64,000 nucleotides of DNA, taken from positions 1,302,001 through 1,366,000 of the forward strand of contig NC_080421.1 in NCBI RefSeq assembly GCF_029873635.1, written 5' to 3'. Source of the DNA: Malania oleifera (taxonomy: Eukaryota; Streptophyta; Magnoliopsida; Santalales; Ximeniaceae). The notes below the pieces were generated by a model. That model made no database searches. It had not been told where the DNA came from and saw only the letters and a list, made by a program, of their open reading frames with translations. A program made the position numbers and the translations under genes. This document shows, one piece after another, positions 23,999 to 37,954 of this stretch (position 1 is the stretch's first letter; the number at the start of each line of letters is the position of its first letter).

Positions 23999-23999
<1 letters not shown>

Positions 24000-24028
<29 letters not shown>

Positions 24029-24043
24029 AGGGGGGGGGGGGGG
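24000..24043. repeat. (GA)n-(G)n microsatellite near the DSK2 3' end
   Basis: GA dinucleotides followed by an almost pure G run, about 230 bp past the DSK2 stop codon in the gene's sense. Confidence 0.85.
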
Positions 24044-24273
24044 CAACAATATAGTCACAGGAATGCGTACGCCCATGGTCCATATGGACAAGTTCACAGC
24101 TATTAACTATCAATAGTGCGTACTTGCTTATTCACATGCTCAAAATGGAATCCGATAATCCCCAGATCTTTTGCCGTCTTTAGAAGACACTCCAAATTGA
24201 CTTTTTTTAGTCTTACATGCCCACATATTAGACTCCTCAATTAAATGGCAAAACAGAAACTGACTTGAAACTT

Positions 24274-26072
24274 TTACGGACCAGGATTCCCCAAGAGCCG
24301 CTCCACCGCTGCATGCACATTCCCGGAAGTCGCACGCAGAGCTCGGATATTCTCTTGTGTGTCAAAAAAACCCATTTCTTGAAGCTGTGAAAGTTGAGTT
24401 GCATAAAGCTGCTCCGGTGGTACTACAAAGATAAAAAGCCAAATTTTCAGCGGAAGGGCATACATTGAGGATCGAGAATCAACATTATATTGTGACAAAA
24501 AGAGATGAGAATGTTAACCATCAGGTGTGCTTGGAACTGTCAAGCTGCCTGCTCCAAGTCCACCAAACATGTTCATCAACAAATCGAGGCCCGTATTATT
24601 ATTATTATTATTGGGTGTCCCTGTGTCGGAAAAGAATATCATACAGGAATAATGTTGCATTTCCAAATGAACAAATATAGATGATGAAATGAAAAATTAA
24701 ATTTGCATATTCGAGTTGTCTTAAATACCCGTAGTCCCACCAGTCTGAGTGGGTTCCCTGCAAGAGAAACATTGAAAATAATAATTAAAACCAGGGCAAA
24801 AGGAATGGTAGCAGAGAATTCGTCAACAAATTGCAGCAATACCACTGCCAAATACTTGGCTAGAGATAAAAATCAGAATATTGCTATACATTGTGAAAAT
24901 AAAGCAAGCTCCCCATGTTTTCTGCAATATCTCAACAAAATACCAAGATTGTTGCAATAGAGGTGCCCTTATAAATGCTACAAGAGTACCCAAAAGAAAT
25001 CGCAATAATTTCTTTTCAAATGCTATTTGAAGCAAAATGGCCTCCTCACCCAAACACATACCAATCATCTGAGCTATATTTCAATATTTCATTCAAAAAA
25101 TGCAACTTAAGTTTCAGCCACCAAATCAAGTTGTTACAGAGGGAGGAATACATTATCACTTACTGAGTAGACTGCTGCCGATTAAGCTGAGATAGAAGTG
25201 ACTGCTGGAAAGCCATCATCTGCTGCAGTAGTTAAAAACGAAAAGAAAAATAAAGGTCAAGCATGAGCAATTCCCAATCAACAGAACAAGAAACATTAAA
25301 AAAAAATGAGGGAGATCCAAGGTAGGCAACAATATGCCAATGCAGATGAAGATAGGTATTCAACATATGTCTATGCATGGATATGCTGTATGCAGACACA
25401 CGCCCACATACCAACAAGAGAATGAAAATGCAGATACGCCTGTATGTATGTCTATGCATGGATATACTGTATGCACACACACATACTCCCACAGACCACC
25501 AGTGAATGAAGATGCAGATATGCCATCGCGTATGTCTATATGTGGATATGCTGTATGCAGACACATGCCCCCAGACCAACATAGAATCAAGATGCAGATG
25601 CTCATTTATGTGTGTCTTTGCATGGATACACTATAAGCAGACACGTCCCCAGATCAAGAGATATTTTAAGCAGTACCTGCAGAAGTTCTGGGTTTTGCAT
25701 CATCTCTCTTAATTGAGGGTTTGAGTCAAGCATGGTACGCAGTTGCGGGCTGAAGTTGAGAATCTAAGATTCAAAGAAATGTCAAATAAATTTAAAAGAA
25801 CCCCATTGTCAAATAAATTTAAAAGAACCCCTCTGCTCAGCTAACATGTTCTTACGGTACCTGGCTCATATATTGGGGATTGGAGAGCATGCTTTGCATC
25901 ATCTGTGACACAGCTGGATTTTGCAGCAACTGGTTCAACAAAGCCGGATCAGGCATGCCTGAGAACATGCGTTCCATCTCAGGAAGACCAAGAGCTCCTA
26001 AACCGCCAGTACCAGGTGCTCTTGCATCCCCAGCAGATGCAGACCTTGTGGTAGTGTTTGATGGAGGACCTC
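24274..26072 (-). CDS. DSK2: DSK2 exons 3-8: second STI1 block, linker, UBA domain
   Basis: Exon 3 (26072-25861) carries [20 protein letters not shown] and [16 protein letters not shown]. Exon 4 (25763-25677) carries [16 protein letters not shown]. Exon 5 (25222-25164) carries [14 protein letters not shown]; its acceptor offers two CAG choices, differing by one Gln, and the upstream one keeps the NPELLQQMM spacing. Exon 6 is only 29 nt. Exon 7 has an Asn run from an (AAT)n repeat. Exon 8 has the UBA ([15 protein letters not shown] to AAVERLLG) and stop TAA at 24276-24274. Confidence 0.9.
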
Positions 26073-29000
26073 CTGCCAATTTTTATTTGAAAGGTATATT
26101 AGTAACATTAAATTAACATCCCGTAGCAAAGAAATATCTTTTAAATAACAACAAATTCCCGCACATAGTTACCCGAAAACACTAACACCCTAGCGAACCA
26201 CGTACTGGTACAAGCATTCTGAAACATGGTACATTTTCATTCCAGGATGTTAAATCTATCGATTCAAAGTTTAACTCAATGTCTTTCACATAACATAACA
26301 TTTTATTAGTTAAATAAAAGTGGGGGATCATCACATATAAGTCTAGTTTTATCATTATTAAGTGAAAATCTCTTCTGCATTTAGAAACATCTCAAAGACC
26401 TCTCCAAGATATACATGTGAATTAAACACTTTTCACCAATATATCTATTCAGGAATATCCCTAATGTTCCACGTTTTAAAGCATGAGCCATACACATTGA
26501 ACTTATTCCAGCAACACTCCCTGAGTTTAATAAATATGACACTTCACTCCTTCAGTGTCTAAAAATTACCAACAACCACCCACCCCCCCCCAAAAAAAAA
26601 AAAAAGATTCAATCTCATTGACAAAATAAACCTTTCGTTAGTCAATGTTAAGTCAATTAGAAAAAAAACAATTTTACCCTTAAAGAAAATTATATTTTTT
26701 ACTCTTTCATTCAACTGTGTTGAGAAAATGACATCAACTAATAAATTAAGTTGCAAAAATCGATCAATTAAGTATAATGTCTTGACAATCAGACAAGTAA
26801 GTGAATCAGAGACCCAACCAGTTCTTGATTTGACTGGTCCAACCGATCTGATCGGTTTGGGTTCGACTAATTGACATTAGCATGATAACATAACTATACT
26901 TCCAAAAAATTTTAAATTTATAGTTAAAAATTTAAAATATAATTTTAAATAAAGCCTTTTCACCATCATCAGATTTAATGCAACTGCTGTATCCTCTCTC
27001 TCTCTCTCTCTCACATTTCCGATTATCTAACTTTCTTCTCTCCCTCATTATATGATTTCTGCAATTCCTACTGCTCTACGATAGTCCTTACTTCTGTGGA
27101 GTTTACCTTGCTAGAGCATACGCCTGCCCTTCTCAAGGGGGTGGCCTGAGCAACCAAACCACGTTCTGCCTCCTATTTTCCCTTCCTTGAAAACATTAGT
27201 TCTTCTGGTAAACACAAGCCCAATAAAAAAAGAAGTAAAACTTATTGTGTTTAATAATAGCCCACCCAGCCCTGCACACTTCCTTTTATCATAACCAGTC
27301 AAGCCAGCTGAACTTAACCCAGAATGCCCATTTCCACACTACATTAGCTGCCTCACTTGAGACATGCTCTCAACCATGTTGATGGCACTGTCACATCATC
27401 AACTTGGTTCTAACTTCAGACTTAACCCTGATTGTACCCCCACCTGCTTAAAATTTCTCTTACTATACTTTTTTTTACCTTTTCTTTCTGTTGCACCCTG
27501 ACTTTGCACCGCCTCCCCCACATCATCATTGATGGAAAGTGCCTCATCAATGCGGTTTATAGAACTGGTGTCAATCAGATGCAACCTCATCAGGAACCCC
27601 AGTAAGCCGCATGAGATGTATTTGATTCATAACATTGCATGTTCGTGAAAGATGTTATGGATGACTATTTTGATAATGCTAGATGCAATATCATGTCCAT
27701 GAATATTGGCCATCTACCCTTGGTTCTCCTTGACTAGATGATATGAGTGTGACTTAAGGGCATGAGAATACCAACCACGCCTTTCACTAGGACAAAAATT
27801 ATTTTGAAACCTGTTCTACCAACAAGCTAAGGAAAAGTCATTAGCAACATCAATCATGTCAAAGCTGCTCAACTTGAAGACACTATAAGAAAGGAAATGC
27901 ATGCACTTGAGGACATATGAAGTTTTAAAACACTCCTATCATTTAGTTTTTCATTCCTGATGTGTTCGATGCCAATTCTCAATTCACTCTTTTTCTTTCT
28001 TTCGTGCTGCCAAAGGAACTCAAGCACTAGATTTCAAAGAGTCTCAAAGTTGAGTGCTTGTTTTTTTCATCCTCCAACATTTCAAACATTGAGACTGATT
28101 TTTTCCAACTACGAGAGATTTGAGGCAAAACATGAAATCAGACAATGGATGGACCTTCATTTGTGACTTATTCAAAATTATTGATTAAGTAATCATCGAG
28201 TATTAAGCCCATAGATTCAGGAGTAACTAATTAGGATTATGTTTACAAGGAATTGTTTCTAATTTACATGTCTTAGGTGGTTTTTTATTTAAATAGCGTG
28301 GGGTTTATTTGTAATTTCTTTAATTCTATTTTTTTTTCTATGTTGAATAATAGGTTATGCTGTTGTAAAAAGGTTGATAAATGATGTTTTGAATTGAAAA
28401 GTAAACACGTACCCTCCCCATCTCCCAACCCAAAAAAAAAAACCCCATGTATCTAAAAGTGAAAATGAGTCGAGCCAACTTGCAAGCTTGTACTCAATCA
28501 ACCCGTAACTCGCCTTAGCCGGGATCAAGTTCGACATACTCGAGCTTCGTATTGAGTTGAGTCTCCAGATGCCAACTTGCAAGATTAATCAAGCTTCCAT
28601 ATTATACATATATAAAATATAATATATAATATAATAATATGATGCAATAATATTATATTATATTTTTTTTAACTTAAAAGTAAAAAAAAGTGAAGCAAAG
28701 GCCCATGAGGAAGGCACAAGCTACACAACATGGTTGCATGAGTTTTTACTCTCAAGTATCCGTTAGAACTTAGGTTTTGATTTCAAATTTCAATCACCAC
28801 ATCATTATCCACCACAACCATGACACCATTCACTTCATCGTTGGGCTCCTTGGCAGAGCTAGTGAGCTCCTTGGGAAGTCAAAACCAACGAACCACCTTC
28901 AATCACCTCTATCCCTTTTAACATAGCACCACCTTTGCTATGCTACTATGCTCCTCGGCAAATCTAGTGTGCTACTTAGCGAATTTGGTAGTCTGGTCAT

Positions 29001-32000
29001 CAAACCACCATGCTCGCCACAAACCCAATGTAGATCATGCACCTTGGTAGATATGGTTGACCTTCGCCCACCTCTACCCCTCTGTGCAAGCACTCCTTGA
29101 AAAAGTTAGTCCACCTTCACTCAACTTTGTTCCTCTACACACATGCTCAATGAATTTGGTCCTCCTCTCAAGTGAATCAAGTCAAGCCAAGTCGAGCTTG
29201 AATTTTAAAGATGTTTCATCAAGTTGAGTTCAAGGTATAGAAAATACAGGATTGATCAAGTTCTATTTAAATTTTGAGCCTAACTTTTTTCCTGTCAAGC
29301 CAATTTCTGAATTCAACACTAGGTCGACTCGACTCAAATCAAATACATCCTTACCTATATCTCCTTCCTACTCTCTTCATCCTTTACTTTGCTATCTACT
29401 CTCTTTCTCCCCATTTCCCACCTTGATGCTACATCACCCGCTCAACCCAATCATACCCGACTCAACCCCACTTAGTTGTTTAGAACACAAATAATAAGGT
29501 TAATGAATTTTAAGATAACAAGTAAGTTGGTGGTTTGGACTTAAAAAGCATGTGGAGATAACCTACCAACTACAATGCTAATATAAATATGAAATAAGTA
29601 CATCTTAACCCTAAAAGTAAACATTTCTCCTCCATGATTAGAAGAGAGGGGAAGAGAGAGCAGGAAACAAATGGATACAAAACAACAGTAAAGATTTACA
29701 AGAAATAGGGAAATAGTGGAGAGAAATAAAAAGAAGAGGAAGAAGAAGAACAAGAAAAAATAAACAAGAGGGGAAAGAGAAACAAGAGGAAAATCGAATG
29801 TTAACTTCCAACTTCAAACTCACGAAAATTGTCTTCACATGGATGTTTGCACAATACTTCATGGGAAGGATTGAAACATAATAAAATTACAAATAAATCT
29901 CTAAAAACATATATATTTACAAATATAATTGACTACTAATTAAAAAAAAACATGTTTGGGTTTAGGATCCAACAATCTTTTGATCTTATTCCTTCAAGGC
30001 CTCTAAATTGAGTCAAAAAATTGATTTATTCAATGACATATTAGGCTAATACCCATCCTACATCAAGCTCTCCCCTTTTCTAAAAAAAAAAACTACTTTG
30101 AGTTGGTGAAAGAACCAAGAAGTCCAGCACAATGAAAAAAAGTCATCATGTTTCATAAAAAATGAATAAGTGGTGCACTTCAATTTGCTAGTGGAAGAGC
30201 TTGGGATCCTATCAAATTATACCTCTTCTTTTCAATAGAGAAGGTATATAAGTTTTCATAAGCATCACGTTTAACCCACCAATCAAACCACTAGGGGCAT
30301 GCCAAAAGAATGAGGCTAATATTCCAAGAAAGGATGTCATACTGCATACTCCCTATAATAGAACCAATCTTGAACATAAGCAAGCAATAATGATGGAACT
30401 TTAAGCACCTAAGCAGTCTTGTACAGATCAAGATGTTGTTCAACCTTCAAATTCAACTTCCTGACAATTTCATCATTAGAAACCACATCCATATAACTAC
30501 TTGGATCAATACTAAAGTACAAATTTGCTTGTGACAAATCACCTAAGTCAGCAAAAATTCTAATTGGTCTCCAATTCACAGGACTTGGTTAGGATCAAGG
30601 TCTTAAATTTCGATTTCAACTCAAGTTTCAAAGCTCCAAAAGTATGGAAATTTCGACGGAAATTTTGATTTCGATATCAATTTCAATTTTGATATGAAAA
30701 AATAATGGAAATCAGTAGTAAAGCATGAATTTTTTTGTTAAACTTTAGAAATGGTCAACACAAATGACATTCATAAATCATTAAATATTATTTATTACAC
30801 AAATAATGATAATTTAGACATGAATGGTTAAATAAAATGTTGTAGTAAGATTAATTTTTCATATAATTTCAAAAGCACTTGTAATAATCTTTGGTTTCAA
30901 TAAAAATAAATAAAATAAATTAAGAGAGAAATTTCACTTCACTCCTATATCTCTCATTTGAATTCTGAGCAAATTTCATTGCATAGTTAAAATTTCAACA
31001 AGTTTCGCTAAAATTTCGAGATTTCGATAAATTTTAAATGATTCGTAGAAATTTCGACAAAAATTATGCAAGACAGAGATCGACTGCCATTTTGATTCCA
31101 AGAGTGACGAAAATTAGAGATTTCAATGGAAATTTCGACAATTTTGTGGAATTTTAAGACCATGGTTCGAACATTGTGCAGCTTGATGCCCAAAACCCCA
31201 ACATTTGACATACTTAATTGCTAGCAGGATCAAAGAAGTTGTTCCGAAATGCTCAAGAGCCTTCGAAGGAGTCATTGTTTGAACTCGTTCACTTAACTTC
31301 TCAACTAACTTCTCTTGCACAGCTCCAGTGGTGGTCCTCATGCCCAAGGGTCGTTATGAACCAAAGAGAAATATGCTGCAGATCCTCTTCTATCTTATGA
31401 AAACCTGTACTGCTTCTCCCAATGCGATCAGATGACATGAAGTAAACTTGGAGGGCATAGTTGTCTTAATCCTATCCCATAAAAAGTAATCATCATTCAT
31501 CACATCCGAATGACATCTTGCTTCAAATCAAAAAGTTGTAGATGCACACACTGCTTGTAGTTAGTAGGTAAAATTATTCATGCATGGCCGACTTCATCTA
31601 ATCCCATGCTCTGATCCTCACCATATTGCCTCCTTTTGAATATTTGTTGTCATTTAATCCACCAATTTCAAAGAGTTCCCTTCAATTCAATTTGGCCAAA
31701 TAGAACTTTCAAGCCTCATTACCCAATCATCAAATTGATCAGAAGATCCATACCATAAATCTTCACACAAGTCAAAAGTGTGGAGAATCATAGCAATTGT
31801 GCCTCACTTTCTTCTTTCAAATATCAATACAAAAGATATGCTACAATTAAGGAGGCCCTTTCAAACCCTTAGTCGAAATATTTGTATGATGTGCAAATGA
31901 CTCTAATGAGACTATTAGTCATTTGTTCAATGTTCATGCATTGTAAGGCAGCAAGATGCATGTGCAACAATTTGTCTTCATACTCTAGTGAGGTTTGGGT

Positions 32001-35000
32001 GGCTACAGCAACAATTCAGGATTTTTTGAAAGTGAAGTTTGGGGGCTTTGGGAAAAGGAGAGAGAAAATATTTTGGGACTGCGCTGTTTATATAATTTCA
32101 TAGTTGCGTTGGCTAGAAAGGAATGCTAGAGCTTTTAAAAATCAAAAGATCTCCCCAAGATTGCTTTGGGAGAAAGTTACTTTTCTTGCTTCTTTCTGCA
32201 CTCATTCTTTTGGGGGTCTTGAGGGTCTTTTTCTGTCCAACATTCAAAGGGATTGGAAAGCAACTTTGATGGAATTTGTTAGTTTTTTTCATTTCTTCTT
32301 TTGTGCTTCTAATTGGGGGATTTCTAATCCTCATTTCATTGTAGTTATGTTATTTTAATAGAATTATTTTACTATCTAAAAAAAATTCTTCTTATCCAAG
32401 GCTGCAACTTTAGTTGCTAGCTTGTCAAAATTTTAGTAAAGATCCCCAAAGCATTTTCATATTTTGCACCGTACTGGAAAATATGTCTACCTTTCCTATA
32501 ATTCAACAGTAATCTCCATGTTGATTTTTTTTAACTGCAAATGTATCTCAGCAAAAACCTCAAGTACCACTGACAACTAATCCCAATCAATTCATGCAAT
32601 TTTCCTCAAAATTGACTCTCCACTTTCTCACAAACATCTTCAAATTCACCTTTAATCTAGAATCCCACAAAAAACTAAAAATTCTTCCAGACTACGCACA
32701 AAATTCAGCAATAACATCTTATCCTTGCTGGCAGTGGCAATTGATCCTCTCAACTATGGGTATAACAGTAACAATCGAATTCTACTGGGCAGCTTCAAAG
32801 TATAGCCCAGGAAAGCACGAAGTTGTGGCTCCAATACTTGGTTTACATTTTCTGGAAATAGCAAATGAAGGTGGAAAATCTTCCACAAGCACGTTGCCAA
32901 TACATGAAGGGCATGATCCTCTGACAGCAAATTTGCATGATTAAATTTGGAGTGAACGTACACTGGAGGATGGTAATTTAATGGTCGTACTGTGTGATGG
33001 TAAGAGTCCAGGAAATTGGAGGCTTTGAAGTGGAAGGAGATTCTGTCGTCGGAACATGGCACCATACACGTGGCCAAATAGCAAAGGAAATGGGATATTG
33101 AGGAGGGGGCCTTCGAGTTTTGAGGGCATCTGTTTCTGTGGGTAGTGGAGATATCATGAGATTATGTCGGAAAACTAGTGTTTGAAGTAAAGGCATTGGT
33201 CCTACTTCTCTAGAACACTCAGATCTCAGTGGCTTCTGTGATTGCATTGCCTAGTGTTCTCATTGAAGGGATTATGGACTGTGATAGCGATTGCAGTGAA
33301 AGGAGGTGCAGTTCATCTCTGATCTATGGCTTTGACAGCAGCAGAAGGGTCTCTGGTTATGGTTGGAATTTGGAATGATTCTTCAACAGAGATGGATATG
33401 GCATGGGGGTGATCGTGGCTTGCTCCAATACCAAATGATGCAGAATAACAGTAAGGATTTGCAAGAAAGGAGCGAGTGGAGAGAAAGAGAGAGCAAAAAA
33501 GAGCCAGAGAGAGCAACAGAGAGAGAGAGCGAGAGAGAGAGGGTACGAGTGGAAGAAGAGGAAGAAGACAGGAGGAAGGAGTTACAAGTGGAAATCACAC
33601 ATTAACTTCCAACTCCAAACTCAGAAAAAAACGTATTTTCATGGATGTTCACACTACTTTTCTAGAAAATATTGGAACATAATAAATTTGCAAATAAAAA
33701 CCTAAGGCACATATATTTACAAACAAACACATGCACCCAACTACTAACTAAACTATACATGTTTATGTTTAGGACTCTTCACAATCCTTTGGTCCTATTC
33801 TTTAAAATCAGTCTCCAATGTTGGGTGAAAACAATCCATCTGATAACTCGCCTCCCATCCAACATTGGAGAGAGGGCCATGAAATAAATTTTGATCATTT
33901 GCCAGCACTCACCAGTACCCTTTTGTGTCACTGACTAATGCACCAATTGAGCTTCAACCATGCAACAGCCACCTTTCAACACCCTTCAATGTTGCAGACT
34001 CAGCAGCCCTGGCAATCTTGTAAATCCTTCCTCAATTTATCCAATGTGTATTCATCCCATTGTATCGCTTTCTCTCTCTCTCTCTGTGGACAAACATTTT
34101 ACGTTGTATTTCCATCCGAACTAAGGGGTCATTTGGTATTGTTTTTGCTTTTTGTTGTATACTAAAGGAACAAAGTATGACATTGTGTTAGTTTATGTTG
34201 CTAGTTATCTGTTCTGTGCCTTATAAAAAGCAGAAAACTAGATTTGAACTTTCAGTAGTTTTAGCAACCAACTGGTGCACTACTTATATATGCAGAATTA
34301 TTTTTTATGAATTAAATCATTCATTTCATACATATTTTTTAACTAAAATTAAAATTAAATGTCTATGCAAATTTACAAAATAAATAAAATAAGGGTAAAA
34401 TCCAATAACACTCCCTGAGTTTCTTGAATATGACACTCCACCCACTGAGTTTTCAAAAACTACTACAAAACCCTCCAGAAGTTTAATTTTATTGACAAAA
34501 TGAAACTTCCATTTATTTACATTAGTCCACTGTTAAGTATATGTGAAAAACAATGAATTTTACCCATAATAAAATGATAATTTAAAATTACATCAACTTA
34601 ATAAATTAAATTAAGAAAATTGATTAATATATTGTCTTGAAATCTGCCCAATTGAATCAAAGACCTTACCGATTCTCAAATTCATTAATCACTTTGGATC
34701 AATCAGTTGATATCCACATAAAAAAAATTATTATTTCAAATTTTTTAAAATAGATATAAAAAAATTTATTAATCATTAAAAATAGCAAGTAATTACTAAT
34801 TATAATGCAACAAAATGATTGATAAACGTAATTTATTGGGCTTGTTTCGCATCGTTGCTGTTTTTTGTTTCTGTTTCTCCACAATGGGAAAATAAATTAC
34901 AAAAACGCGTTTGTTTCTGTTGTCAGCTTTTTGTTTCTATTGCTAGTTTTCAATTGTCTGCCAAAAAACTGAAAACCAGATTTTATAAATTTCAGTTGTT

Positions 35001-37899
35001 TTGGCAAACTGTTGCCAGAAATTTTAACATCCAGAAACAGTTTTTGTTATTATTTTATACACTTTTAAATTAAAATTAAAATTAAATGATCATCTGATTT
35101 TAAATATAATTAAAATAAAAATATACATAAATTTCAAATAATAATAATAAAGCCCTTTATTTTTATTATAGTAATTTTTTAAATACTTATTATTTGTAAT
35201 TTTATAATTTTAATCATATTTTAATAATATTTTGATTTAAAGATGAAAATAAGAATTTTTTTAATTAGGTTTTTAATTTGTATTAGTTTTATAAATGTTA
35301 ACCAAACAGGTTGCTGGTTTTGGTTTTTAGTTTTTATTTCTAGTTTTTGGTTTTCATTTCTGGCTTTCGTTTTTCTAATTTTTTACAGTGATACCAAATG
35401 TCCCGTTAATGACTAAAAACATCATAAAATAAATAAAAATAGTTTAATATTTTTAAATCAAGTAACCTACCAAACATAGTGTTAAAAGAAGTGTAAATTA
35501 AAACATTAATGCTAAATGAATAAAGAGAAGTCGAATTTATATTAATTAGTTGACCTTTGTTCGAGGCAACTCATTGATTTTTCCTAATTTAGTTCAAGTT
35601 GCTACGTTATTAAATATAATATTCAATTAGAGCCGGAAGGCAAGTTGCAATTCAACAAACTGGCTGATCTGGGCCAATTTTTAAACTATATTTTATTTTT
35701 TTTAAAGATATATTTAGTCATTTAATTTGCATGGGATGTATATAATAAATATTTTGAAACAATACAATCATCAAAGTATTTTTCTGAATTATTAATATTA
35801 TTTATTCTTAATATATTTTTTTTTTTCTTTTGAGATAATAGTCTAATTATATTGCTGTGCTTCTGTCAATTGGTTGACTCGAACTAGTCATTGGGTATTT
35901 GATACATAATGTACTTAATTGACCAATTTTACCAACTTAATGTATTAATGTCATTTTCTTAATTTATCTTTTCAAATTTGATTGAAAAGGTAAAATTGTA
36001 ATTTTATCATGAGTAAATTTTACTTTTTTCCCTAGACTTAACAATTGACTAACAGTCAACTAACGGAATGTTCATTTTTTCAATAAAATTAAACCTCAAG
36101 AGGTTTTTTGGTAGTTCTTGAAAACTCAGGGGTGGGGCGTCATATTCAAAACACTCAAGGTGTAGCAGGATTTTACCCAAAAAAATATAAACATATATAA
36201 AATTTCTAAAAATTATAAAAGATAATGATAATAATAAAAAGACATGAAAAAAATATTTTCACTATTTTTCAATCGTTATGTACAATCAAATTGTTCCTGC
36301 AGTACCAAAAGTGAGCTCCAAAACATAGTAATTAAGCAGAATAATTATAATAGTTTCTATTTTTTGCTATAATATTTTAATATGTGTTCTATTGTGTTTT
36401 TATTGTTTCAATCATATATCAACCAAAAAGGTGGCTAGGGTATTTAAATGATGAGATACTTGTATGCTACTAACTTCACATCTTAACAACCAAACACAAT
36501 TTTAATGGTACTCAGAATTCATCACTTTCTGAAGTATGAGGACCCCTGCTTGCTACCAATTTTAAAAAGTATCAGAATTCATCACTTTCCAAGATGCATA
36601 CTTCTCTATCACAAAACTACAGAGGGGGAAAAGTAAAGCAGACTGTCAACAGAATGCCTCAATAAAAAATAGAAGAGAGTGAAGATTACCACTGGTGTTG
36701 CCCCATGGGTTAGGGAGTGGGTTAGTATTTGGGAGAGTACGCGCTGCACTCGTTTCAGAGCCAGTGGTGGAAGGATTATTCGACCCCTCTCTGGCTTGGG
36801 CCCCTCCCTGGTTGCCCAAAAGAGCTGCAAATGGGTTCGATCCCACATCATTTCCAGTACCTCCAGCCATTGCTGTAGCATTCAAGAATGGCTCCTGAAC
36901 ATTTTCATACATACGCCTGAGCATATTAAATCCCTCTGGAGAAGATTCAATGTTACTCATTGCCCTGTCAGTGTTTCGCATCATCTCCCGCATTAGCTCA
37001 GGATTCCGTGCAGCTTCTAATGTCTGTCGGAGAATACCAGGATCATTGAGTATATGTGCAAGCTCAGGATTCCGGTCAATAATCTCACGCATTTGAGGAT
37101 TGCTCATAATCAAGCTGCGCATTAGATCAGGATTATTCATTAGGCTCTGAATGGCCGGCATGTTCATTATTTCCCTCATCATATTGGGGTTCTGAGTCAG
37201 TTGTTGCTGAACTTGTTCAAACTCTGGAAGTCCAGCTCCAAATAAACCAGAAGCTCCCGTCCCAGCTCCAGCTCCCGCTCCAGTTCCAGTACCAGTGCCA
37301 GTGCCAGTGCCAGTGCCAGTGCCATCGCCAGCGCCAGCGCCAGCGCCACCTAGACCAAAAGCCAGACCAGGAAAGTGAAATGCCCCAATACCAATCCCTC
37401 CACCAAATCCCCCACCTTCACTGGCACCAACACTCCGTGCAACTCCTGGAGCATTAGGAGATCCATCATTAGTAGTGGCTGGAGCTGGTGTCGATGCAGC
37501 GGGGACAAAACCACGAACCATGTGAACAGTGTGATCTGCCTGCAAACCTTCAACACAAAAGGAACAAAGGGAAAGGTCATGCTCAGTGAAAAGCTGGGGA
37601 AAAAATAAAGAAAAGAAAAGAAAGAAGAAACATTTTGGCAGCCTTAGCAACAGTTCCCTGTTTTTCTAGTGACCATGACATAGATTTACAAAGTTCTCAG
37701 AATGCAACCATTCCAAAAGTCAGATCACAACCAAAAATTCTACTGTTCTACAATTAAAATGTGACAACAATAACAGGAAGCACTTGAATGAGGAATAGGA
37801 AAATATTAACAAAAATATTTTTCTTTTAAATCACATCAGCAAATAGAGAACCTTTTCTTAATATACTACTGCCCAAAACTCAACTAAGCAAATAGAGGG

Positions 37900-37954
<55 letters not shown>

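Larger units (their letters stand above)
30066..33435 (-). pseudogene. Decayed Ty3/gypsy interior (gag knuckle and protease remnants)
   Basis: Minus-strand reading between the two LTRs shows a CCHC-like knuckle remnant ([15 protein letters not shown] near 31200; the second Cys of the motif is disrupted) and, farther along, [20 protein letters not shown] near 30490. The latter resembles the start of the gypsy retroviral-type protease region. RT and integrase are not visible. Interrupted by a LINE fragment and a MITE. Non-functional. Confidence 0.5.
26073..36689 (-). other. DSK2: DSK2 intron 2 (10.6 kb, transposon-filled)
   Basis: Bounded by donor G|GTAATC (36689-) and acceptor GGCAG| (ends 26073). 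It contains a gypsy relic, a LINE fragment, MITEs and a long inverted-repeat element, described separately. Other DSK2 introns here are 44 bp to 3.1 kb, so transposon insertion explains the size. Confidence 0.85.

Noticed and set aside
36679..37608. Plus-strand ORFs opposite DSK2 exon 2
   Set aside because: Shadow frames of a GC-rich repetitive coding exon; the minus-strand protein is clearly ubiquilin.
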